NCBI RefSeq assembly: GCF_965118635.1
Contig: NZ_CBCPHV010000002.1
Coordinates: 1 to 64,000, forward strand
DNA: 64,000 nt
DNA from: Empedobacter brevis_A
Lineage (GTDB): Bacteria > Bacteroidota > Bacteroidia > Flavobacteriales > Weeksellaceae
Direction: 5' to 3'
Shown: positions 8,542 to 16,046 of the stretch, piece after piece
How the letters are laid out: the number at the start of each line of letters is the position of its first letter
Numbering within the stretch: the stretch's first letter is position 1
The notes under the pieces: generated by a model
Seen by the model: only the letters and a program-made list of their open reading frames with translations
Told to the model about the DNA's origin: nothing
Databases searched by the model: none
Position numbers and translations under genes: made by a program

Positions 8542-9315
8542 ATGAAAACGATAATCCAATATTTCTTTTTAATTGTACTGATGATGAATACAACACATGC
8601 ACAAAGTTTAAAACAGATAATTTACAAAGATGGTTCGCAAAAATTGAATGGTTTAGTAACCGATCATACAACGAAAAATAGTCCAGGTGTTTTGATTTTA
8701 CCTGCTTGGAAAGGAGCTGATAACGAAGCAAAACAAGCCGCAATAGATTTGGCAAAAGAAGGTTATATTGCATTTGTTGCAGATATTTATGGTGAGGGAA
8801 ACAATCCGAAAGATAATGCGGAAGCAGCAGAAATAGCAGGAAAATACAAATCGGATTATGTAGCTTATCAAAAACGAATCGATTTGGCATTGAAAGAATT
8901 AATCAAAACAGGAGCAGATCCAACTAAAATAGCTGTAATTGGTTATTGTTTTGGAGGAACAGGAGCATTAGAAGCTGCTCGTGCTCAATTGCCTGTTGTA
9001 GGAGTAGTTTCTATTCACGGTGGATTAGCAAAAGATTCGGTTCGAAAAAATATCCCCTTAAAAACAAAAATTTTAATTGAACATCCTGCAGAAGATGAAT
9101 CTGTAAAACCTGAAGATATTTCGAATTTAGTGATCGAAATGAACCAAGGAAATACAGATTGGCAAATGATTACTTATGCAAATTCAAAACATACTTTTAC
9201 CAATCCCGAATCACCAGATTATAATAAAGTAATGGCAGATAGAGCGTGGCAACACACATTATTGTTTCTAAAAGAAATATTTGAAATAAACAATTTTTCA
9301 AAAATTACTGAATAA
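8542..9315 (+). CDS. Secreted dienelactone hydrolase family protein
   Basis: A 257-residue alpha/beta hydrolase. An N-terminal signal peptide (MKTIIQYFFLIVLMMNTTHA, then QS) predicts export to the periplasm. The nucleophile elbow GYCFGG carries cysteine in place of serine, as in dienelactone hydrolases. A candidate acid residue is in HPAEDESVKP and the histidine in SKHTFTNPESPDYN, so the triad appears complete. Homologues act on lactones or esters; the substrate is unknown and true dienelactone degradation genes are absent nearby. Its 3' end overlaps the convergent AEC transporter gene by 11 bases. Confidence 0.86.
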   Translation: MKTIIQYFFLIVLMMNTTHAQSLKQIIYKDGSQKLNGLVTDHTTKNSPGVLILPAWKGADNEAKQAAIDLAKEGYIAFVADIYGEGNNPKDNAEAAEIAGKYKSDYVAYQKRIDLALKELIKTGADPTKIAVIGYCFGGTGALEAARAQLPVVGVVSIHGGLAKDSVRKNIPLKTKILIEHPAEDESVKPEDISNLVIEMNQGNTDWQMITYANSKHTFTNPESPDYNKVMADRAWQHTLLFLKEIFEINNFSKITE

Positions 9316-10219
9316 CCAATTGTATCATTTCATACCAAAAAGCAGCTGTAAAAAAGCCGACTATAATACTAATTCCAATAATCAAATTGGTTAGCTTGGT
9401 GTTGAGTTTAAATTGTTCTGCAATAATACTCGATGTAACCAATGTAGGCATTGCAGCTTCAAAAATAGAGATTTTAGCCACATCACCTTTTATACCAATT
9501 ACAATGGCTAAAAGCATAACCACAGCAGGTGCAATCATTAGTTTATAAACCATAGACATTGAGATTTGCGACCATAATTTTCGCCAACCGTTAAACTTCA
9601 ATTGTAATCCAACAGAAAACAAAGCCAATGGACCTACAGTTGCAGCTAATTTATCGAAAAATGGTTCGGCAGGAGATAAGTCGATAAATTGAGACAAGAT
9701 CAATGCGCTGATACAACCCAAGAAAGGAGGGAAGGTGAACAATCTTTTCAAGATAAATTTAGTGTCTATTGCACCAGATCCGTTGCTACCACCTTTTAGG
9801 GCAGAAACTATTCCGATTGTAGATAAACATAAAAACATGGTTTGATCACAAATGATTGCAATACTCAAATATTTTTCACCATAAAAAGCAGAGATCAATG
9901 GAAATCCAATAAAGGATGTATTGCTATAACCACTAGCTAATTCTAATGATCTTCTCGAACGCTCTGAATATCCTTTTGCTTTGCTGTAGAATTTCATGTA
10001 AAACAAACTCCCAACGGCGATAATGATTGTCGAAAAAATAGGAAATAGCATTTCTTGCGACCATTGTACTTTTGGTAAATACTTAAACGAGACTGCCGGT
10101 AAAGCTAAATATAATATCCATGTGTTAATTCCTTTGTGTGCATCTGGATGTATAGATTTTGTTGCTTTAAACACCATTCCGGCGATTATGCAGACCGCAA
10201 TTAATATAAAATTTACCAT
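9305..10219 (-). CDS. AEC (auxin efflux carrier) family transporter
   Basis: A 304-residue inner-membrane protein with about ten hydrophobic spans in the two five-helix halves of the AEC family. The polar SGYSNTSFIGFPLISAFYG motif marks the first half, and the later LVTSSIIAEQFKLN segment marks the second. Bacterial members export or import small carboxylates such as malate or malonate; the substrate is not evident here. The gene is monocistronic, overlaps the convergent hydrolase gene by 11 bases, and begins about 120 bases from the DUF4269 locus. Confidence 0.85.
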   Translation of the reverse strand: MVNFILIAVCIIAGMVFKATKSIHPDAHKGINTWILYLALPAVSFKYLPKVQWSQEMLFPIFSTIIIAVGSLFYMKFYSKAKGYSERSRRSLELASGYSNTSFIGFPLISAFYGEKYLSIAIICDQTMFLCLSTIGIVSALKGGSNGSGAIDTKFILKRLFTFPPFLGCISALILSQFIDLSPAEPFFDKLAATVGPLALFSVGLQLKFNGWRKLWSQISMSMVYKLMIAPAVVMLLAIVIGIKGDVAKISIFEAAMPTLVTSSIIAEQFKLNTKLTNLIIGISIIVGFFTAAFWYEMIQLVIQ

Positions 10220-10336
10220 TTTTTGATATTTGGACTACAAATTTACAATGCCATTTATTTTTACCCTTAAGATATCACTTTTTATTCAATCCTTATTATT
10301 TATAAAATGGCGAGATTAGATATATTTAATCTATTA

Positions 10337-10875
10337 TTATTGAAAACTACTTTTTATTTCATATTCCAATAAGGCGAGATAGGGATCACCTTGTACCTCA
10401 AGAAGTTTTGAAAAAGCAGGTTCAGTTTTGTAGCCTTTCCTTTTCAGTTCAATAATTTTATTTTTAAAATCTTTGCCCAATTTTTCAAGGATTTTTGCCT
10501 CAATTAACATGTGTCGATAAGCATTTTGTTCAGTCGGTTTTTGTTTTCTAAATAAATCTCAATTTCAAATGAATTAATTTTAAAATTACAAATCAAACAA
10601 GTTTCGCTATTGATTGTTGTTTGCTCAATTTTAAATTCTGGATAATGTGAAAAATTCTCAAGCAAATCACTTTCAGCTTTTTCAAAATCAGAACATTCAC
10701 CAATAAGATCAATATCACTATTCTCGGTATTAATTTCAATCGGAATCGTGCCTACAACAATTGGTTTGTAGGCATTAAGTTTTTCTGAAATTTGATGTTT
10801 GCGCAACAGATGAAAGACATTTTGTTGTATTTCATTTCCGTTTTTCAAATAATCTATTGTAAGAAAATTTTGCAT
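10337..10875 (-). pseudogene. DUF4269 gene split by a frameshift
   Basis: The first frame encodes 123 residues with the DUF4269 nucleotidyltransferase-like core, including TIPIEINTENSDIDLIGEC, which supplies a DxD pair. It runs out of frame at a short A tract (T tract at 10538-10542 on the plus strand) and stops at 10504. In the next frame the expected C-terminus continues directly: PTEQNAYRHMLIEAKILEKL to RKGYKTEPAFSKLL and GDPYLALLEYEIK, ending at 10337. Adding one A gives about 179 residues, the usual family length. A recent inactivating deletion or a sequencing error is likeliest. Minus-one slippage at CAAAAAC would also restore the frame but the heptamer is not canonical. The ATG overlaps the thioesterase stop as TAATG. 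Confidence 0.85.
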
Positions 10876-11297
10876 TATTTTATCCTCATCATTGTAACCA
10901 AAGAAGTTGCGGCATGGGTTTCTTTTTTTGTCGTTTCATCAACAGCAAAAATCTCTGTACGAATGGTACTAATTTTCTTTCCGCCTTTTATCACATATGC
11001 TTTTGATAGTAAATAATCGCCCAAAGCAGGTCGCAAATAATTTACCTTTAGCTCAACTGTTACCACATAGCAATCGTCATCGTAATGAGAAACAGCCGCA
11101 TAACCAGAAGAAACATCAACCAAAGAAGCCATCATCGCACCATTGAACATGCCATGTTTACGAGTCATCATTTCTTGTTTTGGAATCTTAATCGAAACAT
11201 AATCTGTTTCACATTCCACAAGTGAAGCATTATAAAACTTTAAAGTTTCTGATCGATTAAAACTTGCTTCGATTAATTCTCTTTTTTTTGGTGTCAT
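10875..11297 (-). CDS. PaaI-like hotdog-fold thioesterase
   Basis: A 140-residue hotdog-fold protein of the PaaI/YbgC-like thioesterase superfamily. The central helix is preceded by HGMFNGAMMASLVDVSSGYA, where the HG..NG and aspartate pattern places the active site. Such enzymes hydrolyse acyl-CoA thioesters; chain length and physiological substrate cannot be told. It is the first gene of a two-gene unit, with its stop overlapping the start of the DUF4269 reading frame (TAATG), so the two are translationally coupled. The gene upstream at 11346-11951 is separated by a terminator. Confidence 0.82.
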   Translation of the reverse strand: MTPKKRELIEASFNRSETLKFYNASLVECETDYVSIKIPKQEMMTRKHGMFNGAMMASLVDVSSGYAAVSHYDDDCYVVTVELKVNYLRPALGDYLLSKAYVIKGGKKISTIRTEIFAVDETTKKETHAATSLVTMMRIK

Positions 11298-11300
11298 AAA

Positions 11301-11343
11301 AAAATGCTTTCAACAAATATAGAGATTTGTCGAAAGCATTTTT
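11301..11343 (-). terminator. Terminator after the 201-residue hypothetical gene
   Basis: On the minus strand AAAATGCTTTC and GAAAGCATTTT pair, with an inner ACAAAT/ATTTGT extension, and the stem is followed by seven T. It ends the gene that stops at 11346 and separates it from the thioesterase. Confidence 0.85.
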
Positions 11344-11345
11344 AG

Positions 11346-11951
11346 TTAAGCAGATACATTATTCAAAATTTCTTCTTTTATAATGGTATTTTGATGCGAC
11401 AATATTACCTTATCCAAACCGCGGTAATAATTGCCTTTGTCAATTGTAATCAATAAATTGTTTTTCGGAATTCTATTGATGATTTTATCATTAGGAAAAT
11501 GTTGTTTCGAGTTTTTGAACGTAATAAAAACATCATTTTCAGTTAAGTTTTTAATGTCGTCTTCCGAAATAATATCAATCAATTCATAAGGTAAATAAAG
11601 TTGATCGAAGATATAATGAAACGTTTTTAAGCGTTTTCCGTTCAATTCCTTAGAATATTGCAAAAAGTTTCTCAATCGATGCACAACAGCATAAAAACTA
11701 CCTACCAAAGGTGGTTTTGGAATATTACGTTCAAATAAGCAACCATCAATTAAACTTAGTGGTAATTTAATGTTCAATTCATCTGTTTTCGCATTGTAGA
11801 GATGACGATAATCCAATTCTCTTTTTTTCAATTCCTCAATAATATGATTTTTTAAAGCAGGAACTGTAATTGGCAATTGTTGGTTGATAAAATCGACCAG
11901 TTTTTCATCTGAAATAGGAGCTAGATTAAGCTCAGAAATGTTTTGTGACAT
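11346..11951 (-). CDS. Hypothetical protein, 201 residues
   Basis: I do not recognise this protein. It is soluble and has no signal peptide or membrane span. A charged helical stretch lies at about residues 30-55 (ALKNHIIEELKKRELDYRHL). A possible conserved core, LPLSLIDGCLFERNIPKPPL, leads into a helical segment with FYAVVHRLRNFLQYSKELNG. Composition matches the neighbours and codon use is ordinary, and the strong terminator supports a real gene. It is monocistronic; the 3' neighbours are a thioesterase and DUF4269, and upstream is a repeat-bearing non-coding stretch. Confidence 0.7.
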   Translation of the reverse strand: MSQNISELNLAPISDEKLVDFINQQLPITVPALKNHIIEELKKRELDYRHLYNAKTDELNIKLPLSLIDGCLFERNIPKPPLVGSFYAVVHRLRNFLQYSKELNGKRLKTFHYIFDQLYLPYELIDIISEDDIKNLTENDVFITFKNSKQHFPNDKIINRIPKNNLLITIDKGNYYRGLDKVILSHQNTIIKEEILNNVSA

Positions 11952-12328
11952 ACAATAAATAGTTAAAATAAAACAATTATTGTATTTCGAGAATAGGGGA
12001 TTTTTCGTTGTTTTTGGATGAACTCCCGTATTGTTTTACCACCGTGGAGACTACTCTCGGTTGGTATCGTTGATTACGATTCGAAATACGATTCAAATTT
12101 AAACAAAAAATTGAATAGATAATAGTGTCTTTCAAGAATTTTATTTTAAAACGATTATTGAGCGTTAATTGTCATTCCGAGGTATCGAGGAATCTATTTT
12201 TATGTCTTGATGTGGTTAGAATTTTTATGTTTTGAATTCGATGTGATCCTAAAATATGTTTAAAGTGTCGACTTCGTTATTATAATTTAAGATTTAGAAA
12301 ATTTTACAAATAATTAAGAAAAATTAAA
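11952..12328. other. Intergenic region with a single REP-like element
   Basis: No gene is seen. Bases 12169-12196 read TTGTCATTCCGAGGTATCGAGG and onward to AATCTA. This is the inverse of the sequence that recurs in the tandem array at 16345-17052, so one copy of that dispersed family has landed here. A paired ACTCCCG...CGTGGAG stretch near 12030-12050 may form a weak hairpin. Confidence 0.6.
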
Positions 12329-12358
12329 TTGTAACCCAAAAAATATTTATTACATTTG
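12329..12358 (+). promoter_or_regulatory. Bacteroidota-type promoter of the MetX-like gene leader
   Basis: TTG at 12329-12331 and TACATTTG at 12351-12358 are separated by 19 bases and match both consensus boxes. Transcription would start near 12365, leaving an untranslated leader of about 195 bases before the ATG at 12560. Confidence 0.75.
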
Positions 12359-12364
12359 GTAAAC

Positions 12365-12559
12365 AGAGTAATTAAAAAATGAAATTTACGTGCTTACATA
12401 TGTCGATTCGCAAACAGGTTTGGAATATCCAGACGTGGGAAAGTCATGTATACTAAAAAGAGATTTTATTTTTTAATATATTTTAGTTTTCCCCGTCGTA
12501 TTTCGATGGGGATTTTTTTTTAAGTGAAAATAACAATTACCAATATAAAATTAAAAACA
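12365..12559 (+). promoter_or_regulatory. Long leader with a likely attenuator (possible riboswitch or leader-peptide control)
   Basis: Between a good promoter and the MetX-like gene lies about 195 bases of leader that carries an intrinsic terminator just before the coding region. This is the arrangement of transcription attenuation. A small hairpin TTTGGA/TCCAGA lies at 12419-12433. A 25-codon open frame starts at ATG 12379 and contains two Met, one Cys and two Trp. Neither the S-box nor the SAM-II core was seen. The segment GACGTGGGAAAG superficially recalls the 3' end of a TPP riboswitch, but the CTGAGA core is missing. The ligand is therefore unknown, and a stand-alone small RNA ending at 12521 is an alternative. 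Confidence 0.5.
12491..12521 (+). terminator. Intrinsic terminator inside the leader of the MetX-like gene
   Basis: CCCCGTCG pairs with CGATGGGG (one G-U pair) across the loop TATTT, followed by A and nine T. It lies 39 bases before the ATG of the downstream gene and about 130 bases after the expected transcription start. It is much more GC-rich than its surroundings. Confidence 0.9.
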
Positions 12560-13354
12560 ATGCAAAGTTTACAACAATTAACAATCCCGGTTTGGCCCTT
12601 AGAGGACAACACAATCTTAAACAATGTTTCGGTAACATTTCAACTTTTTGGACTTCCATTAGGAACAGCTCCAGTCATTTTGATTAATCATTCCTTAAAC
12701 GGAGATTCAGATTGTACCTATCATTGGGATGGTGTCATGGGAAAAAACAAAGCAATTGATTTGAATGAGTATACGGTAATCTGTATTGATATTCCAGGAA
12801 ATGGCATTTCCAAAACCATAAAGTACGATTATATTCCGCGCGACCACATTACAGCACGCGATGTAGCGGTATTGTTTTGGTTGACGTTATTTGAATTGGA
12901 AGTAAACGAAATTTTTGCCATTATTGGTGCGGATTTAGGAGGAGGATTAGCATGGGAAATGGCATGCTTATTTCCAAACAAAGTGCTGAATATTATTCCG
13001 ATAGCAGCAAGTCCTAAGACAGCAGATTGGCTACTAGAGCATCCAATTGCGAAAAACGATTATTTAAAATCTATTTTCCATACGATAGATATTTCTCGAA
13101 ACAGAGGCAATATTTTAGAAGTTTCACAATACATCAAATCAAAAATACACGTGATCTATGTGAAAAATGGAAACTTGTTCAACAAAGCAGAACTAAAACG
13201 TTATTATGCTAAACTGCAAGGGTTCAACAAATATGTACAGTTTCATGAAATAGAACAAATTGTAGACAACGAATTATTGAAAGCGAATATCGATGAGGTC
13301 GAAAAAATAGTAGACGGTATCCTCGAAAAAGAGTTTATTAATAATGTCGCATAA
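12560..13354 (+). CDS. MetX-like alpha/beta-hydrolase lacking the catalytic triad
   Basis: A 264-residue homologue of homoserine O-acetyltransferase. Family segments are clear: INHSLNGDSD, HWDGVMGKNKAIDLNEYTVI, and IGADLGGGLAWEMACLFPNK followed by AASPKTADW. The nucleophile serine of MetX (GGSLGG) is aspartate here, D125 in GADLGGG. The SDxLFPP acid motif reads NGNLFNKAE, and the C-terminal GHD histidine motif is absent (QIVDNELL). It is also shorter than usual MetX. It may be a pseudoenzyme or have a different chemistry. An in-frame GTG at 12524 would add 12 residues but follows the terminator T run immediately, so ATG 12560 is preferred. It is monocistronic and no other methionine genes lie nearby. 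Confidence 0.78.
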   Translation: MQSLQQLTIPVWPLEDNTILNNVSVTFQLFGLPLGTAPVILINHSLNGDSDCTYHWDGVMGKNKAIDLNEYTVICIDIPGNGISKTIKYDYIPRDHITARDVAVLFWLTLFELEVNEIFAIIGADLGGGLAWEMACLFPNKVLNIIPIAASPKTADWLLEHPIAKNDYLKSIFHTIDISRNRGNILEVSQYIKSKIHVIYVKNGNLFNKAELKRYYAKLQGFNKYVQFHEIEQIVDNELLKANIDEVEKIVDGILEKEFINNVA

Positions 13355-13358
13355 ATAT

Positions 13359-13384
13359 AAAAGCTCCTGTGAAGGAGCTTTTTT
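13359..13384 (+). terminator. Terminator after the MetX-like gene
   Basis: AAAAGCTCCT pairs with AGGAGCTTTT across the loop GTGA, followed by T residues. Confidence 0.93.
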
Positions 13385-13451
13385 ACTTGTAGTATATCTA
13401 TATTTTATCCGAAATATCGAGTTGTGTAACAGTTATCGATGTTAGCTGTAG

Positions 13452-14318
13452 TTAACGATCTTTTAATCTTCTTAAAGGTCCTTGATATTCATTTATTAGT
13501 GAATGTAAAGGTTCTACACCATTATAAAAAGATTGAGAATCAATTCCATACTCATCAGTTAAATTACAAGCTTTTAAACTTTCTTTTACTGCTTTAAGAT
13601 TTATTTTTTTATCCCAACCATTAAAACCTATTTGAATAGCAGATTTGTATTCTATTTTATCCTTTTTTAAAAATCTTTTAACTACAACTGGTTTCATAAT
13701 ATTAGCAAAACCACCATTAAGAACATCAATGTAACAATTATGTTTTTTAAGTAATTTATCGAATTCTCTATAAGTAATAGGGTAATATCTTTTATCGATT
13801 TTTCTTGTTTTCTTTTTTAAAAAATCTGCTATAAATAATATTTCAGCATCATCAAGATGTTTAAATTTTTTTTTATAAATTGGATATTTTTCAAGATTAT
13901 TTTCAGCAATGTTAACAGCAAGATCTTCAAATACTTTTTGTTTATCAGTTATAGTACGACCTAATCTGTGAAGATGATATATTAATGTTAAAAGTGCAGT
14001 ACGTTTATTAGCGTCATGAAATGCGTGATTTTTTATAATACCATAGAATAACGTTGCACAAATTTCTTCCTCTTTTTTCCATTTAAGTTGTCCATTAAAT
14101 CCTGTTGTTTGTCTTCCTAATGCTGAACCAAGTAAATTTATGTCTTTTACTCCACAAATAGTTTGTTCGCCATCTTTCATAAAAAAGTCTGCTATTAAAT
14201 AATGAGATTTAATTACATCACTGAATGATATTAAGTTTCTTGATTGAAATTCAGAATCGTCAATTTTTTCAATTGCTCTATCATATTCTTTTTTTAGTTC
14301 GGGTAAAATTTCATCCAT
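13452..14318 (-). CDS. Doc-type Fic protein with a C-terminal extension, no antitoxin seen
   Basis: A 288-residue protein. Residues about 30-170 form a Fic/Doc fold with the motif H98-AFHDANKR106-TA, the Doc version (ANKR) of the Fic HxFx(D/E)GNGR loop. Doc phosphorylates EF-Tu in phage P1, and other Fic proteins AMPylate targets. The last 115 residues (from YYPITYREFDKLLKKHNC) are an extra domain. Its helix-strand-strand pattern reminds me loosely of HicA-like double-stranded-RNA-binding folds, a weak guess. No Phd-like or other antitoxin ORF precedes or follows it, and no inhibitory (S/T)xxxE(G/N) helix was recognised. A TATATTTG -7 box directly upstream suggests a single-gene transcript. 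Nearby repeats are consistent with an accessory locus. Confidence 0.82.
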   Translation of the reverse strand: MDEILPELKKEYDRAIEKIDDSEFQSRNLISFSDVIKSHYLIADFFMKDGEQTICGVKDINLLGSALGRQTTGFNGQLKWKKEEEICATLFYGIIKNHAFHDANKRTALLTLIYHLHRLGRTITDKQKVFEDLAVNIAENNLEKYPIYKKKFKHLDDAEILFIADFLKKKTRKIDKRYYPITYREFDKLLKKHNCYIDVLNGGFANIMKPVVVKRFLKKDKIEYKSAIQIGFNGWDKKINLKAVKESLKACNLTDEYGIDSQSFYNGVEPLHSLINEYQGPLRRLKDR

Positions 14319-14342
14319 ATTATTTTTATATATTAATTATTA

Positions 14343-14350
14343 CAAATATA
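14343..14350 (-). promoter_or_regulatory. -7 box of the Doc gene promoter
   Basis: On the minus strand TATATTTG matches TAnnTTTG exactly and lies 25 bases before the ATG. No good TTG was found at the expected -33 spacing. Confidence 0.45.
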
Positions 14351-14551
14351 CAATATCCTTTAATAAGTATTTTATTTATTGATTTTAGCTAATGGTTGCC
14401 GAATTTATCAAATAATTTAGCGTATTTTTCGTAAAAATTACTATACCTACTTTTGATAAAATTAAAAGCTAATAAACAAAAAATCACAATCAAATACCTT
14501 ATTGTAAAACTACAATTCTACAAATTTTCTCCCACTTTCGTTCGTGTTTTC

Positions 14552-14621
14552 TTCGACCATTCTTCGAGAAAACCTGCATTTTTGCAGAGGTTTGTCGAAG
14601 CTTCCTCGAACGATGGTCGAA
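14552..14621. repeat. Long imperfect inverted repeat
   Basis: TTCGACCATTCTTCGAG at 14552-14568 pairs with CTCGAACGATGGTCGAA at 14605-14621 (15 of 17 positions). Between them is a second short stem, CTGC/GCAG, around an AT-rich loop. The T run needed for an intrinsic terminator is missing. A folded element of this size in otherwise AT-rich sequence could be a mobile REP-like unit or a protein-binding cruciform. Confidence 0.7.
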
Positions 14622-14738
14622 CGAAGGTCGAACAAACCCAAAATCGAGTAAAATTCTAATTACGCGCTATCCATTATAAATAGAGAGTTGTATGTGTTTT
14701 TTAATTAACTTAATAGTAGTGTTGTTTAAAAAACTGAA

Positions 14739-14788
14739 GGACAGAAGTGGACAAATGTGGACAGAAGCGGACAAAAGCGGACACAAAA
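14739..14788 (+). repeat. Five phased decamers beginning GGACA
   Basis: GGACAGAAGT, GGACAAATGT, GGACAGAAGC, GGACAAAAGC and GGACACAAAA follow each other with an exact 10-base period, about one helical turn, ending 69 bases before the DUF6266 start. The phasing suggests a row of binding sites on one face of the helix, such as an operator or replication-type iterons. No protein partner is known. Confidence 0.75.
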
Positions 14789-14857
14789 TAGGTGTTTTGT
14801 AAAAGCTATTGTTTCTAGTGCTAACTTTATGATTATTAATTATTAAAATATGAAATT

Positions 14858-15499
14858 ATGGCACAAATTAAAAAAGGAATTCTAGGTGGATTCTCAGGAA
14901 AAGTAGGAACTGTAGTAGGAGTAAACTGGCGAGGCAAAGACATCATTCGTAGTTTACCAAAAGCAAGTAAAAGACAACCTTCGGAGTTGCAATTGTTGCA
15001 ACAGATTAAATTTAAGAAAGTTATTGCGTTTTTGCAACCCATTCGTCCAATTCTTAATTTGTATTTTGGGAATAAATCTGGTTTGTTGTCACGCTACAAC
15101 ATGGCAACGTCTTATACGTTGGGCAATGCATTGGAAATGGTAGACGATCTGCCTGTTATAGTTATGGAACGTGTATTGGTCTCGAAAGGAGATTTGGTTG
15201 GTTTTCTGCAACCTATTATGGACACAGCTGGTACAGATAGTTTTGAGATGGTTTGGGAAGCTAATTCTGAACAAGGTAATGCGAAGCCAACAGATGCAGT
15301 GAATATTGTATGTTATTGTGAGGAATTGGATTCGTTCGAAGTGTTTCAGTATGTTGCAACACGTGATGATTTGTCGGCAGTTGTGTTATTGCCAAATTAC
15401 TACAATGGGAAACAAGTTAATTTTTGGGCATTTCTAAATAGTCAAACAAAGGCAATGGCGAGTACCAGTATTTATCTCGGCGAGCATTTGGTTGTTTAG
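14858..15499 (+). CDS. DUF6266 family protein
   Basis: A 213-residue protein of the Bacteroidota-restricted family DUF6266, recognised by its glycine-rich start (MAQIKKGILGGFSGKVGTVV, then WRGKDIIRSLPK). The function is unknown. There is no signal peptide or membrane span, and the C-terminal half looks beta-rich. The upstream region carries five GGACA decamers and a long inverted repeat, and downstream is 550 bases of non-coding DNA before a small HTH gene. GC content and codon use (more GTT/TTG, GCG and CGC) look slightly different from the core neighbours, in keeping with an accessory gene. Confidence 0.8.
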   Translation: MAQIKKGILGGFSGKVGTVVGVNWRGKDIIRSLPKASKRQPSELQLLQQIKFKKVIAFLQPIRPILNLYFGNKSGLLSRYNMATSYTLGNALEMVDDLPVIVMERVLVSKGDLVGFLQPIMDTAGTDSFEMVWEANSEQGNAKPTDAVNIVCYCEELDSFEVFQYVATRDDLSAVVLLPNYYNGKQVNFWAFLNSQTKAMASTSIYLGEHLVV

Positions 15500-16046
15500 T
15501 TGATGTTTTGAAACAAATATTTTCCGTGGGGTGGTTATTTGTAAAGGGTTTACAATACATTCTGATGAAGAGGAAAAAGAAAATGAACTTGAAAACAAAT
15601 TGTATTGATGCTATTTTAACTTTTTTTGTCCACATAGATACATAGATTTTAGGTAGAGGTTTTAATAAAATAAGGCCTAGAATAATCCTACTAAAAGTTG
15701 GAAGAGTGTAGGTGGTTTGACTTATTTTGAAACATATTTAGCCTGTTCTGTGTATCAGTGTGGTCTTTTTGACAAAAGAGTAGAGAAGTTCTTTTTCTTA
15801 TGTTATACTTGAAGAGTAAATCGTAATGTATTCTGTTTTAGTTTTTTGTTTTTGGATGTTGAATGATGAAAAACCATACGTTGTTTTTAATTATTTCTGA
15901 TTGTCTTATTGTACAGCACAAATGCTTTGGTACAACAACAAGAGGTTATATGATGAATAGATTATGCGTACTGGATTATTGATTATTTTGTAAATATTTG
16001 GTTATTATCTATTTATATTGTAATTTGGTAAGTCATAATCATAATA
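15500..16046. other. Intergenic region, no gene seen
   Basis: Only very short open frames occur, for example 26 codons from ATG 15566. The sequence CCACATAGATACATAGATTTT near 15630 looks like a short dispersed motif. No clear TAnnTTTG promoter for the HTH gene was found, although several TATTTG-like boxes lie at 15985-16035. Confidence 0.5.

Noticed and set aside
10530..10550. Programmed minus-one frameshifting in DUF4269
   Set aside because: The site reads CAAAAAC, not the canonical AAAAAAC, no downstream stimulator stem was seen, and DUF4269 is not known to use recoding. A mutation or read error is simpler.
12415..12455. TPP riboswitch similarity (TGGAATATCCAGACGTGGGAAA)
   Set aside because: The conserved CTGAGA and the GGGTGC-type 5' arm of the TPP aptamer are not present, so the similarity is superficial.
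12390..12475. A second open frame in the leader of the MetX-like gene that begins at GTG 12390 and reads like protein (LTYVDSQTGLEYPDVGKS)
   Set aside because: It has no ribosome-binding site, is under 30 codons, overlaps another open frame, and ends before the terminator. Chance translation of a structured leader is likelier, though a leader peptide cannot be excluded.
14453..14659. Plus-strand frame of 68 codons before the DUF6266 gene
   Set aside because: It begins at an alternative start codon and runs through the inverted repeat, with no family motif. Its coding look comes from the repeat sequence.
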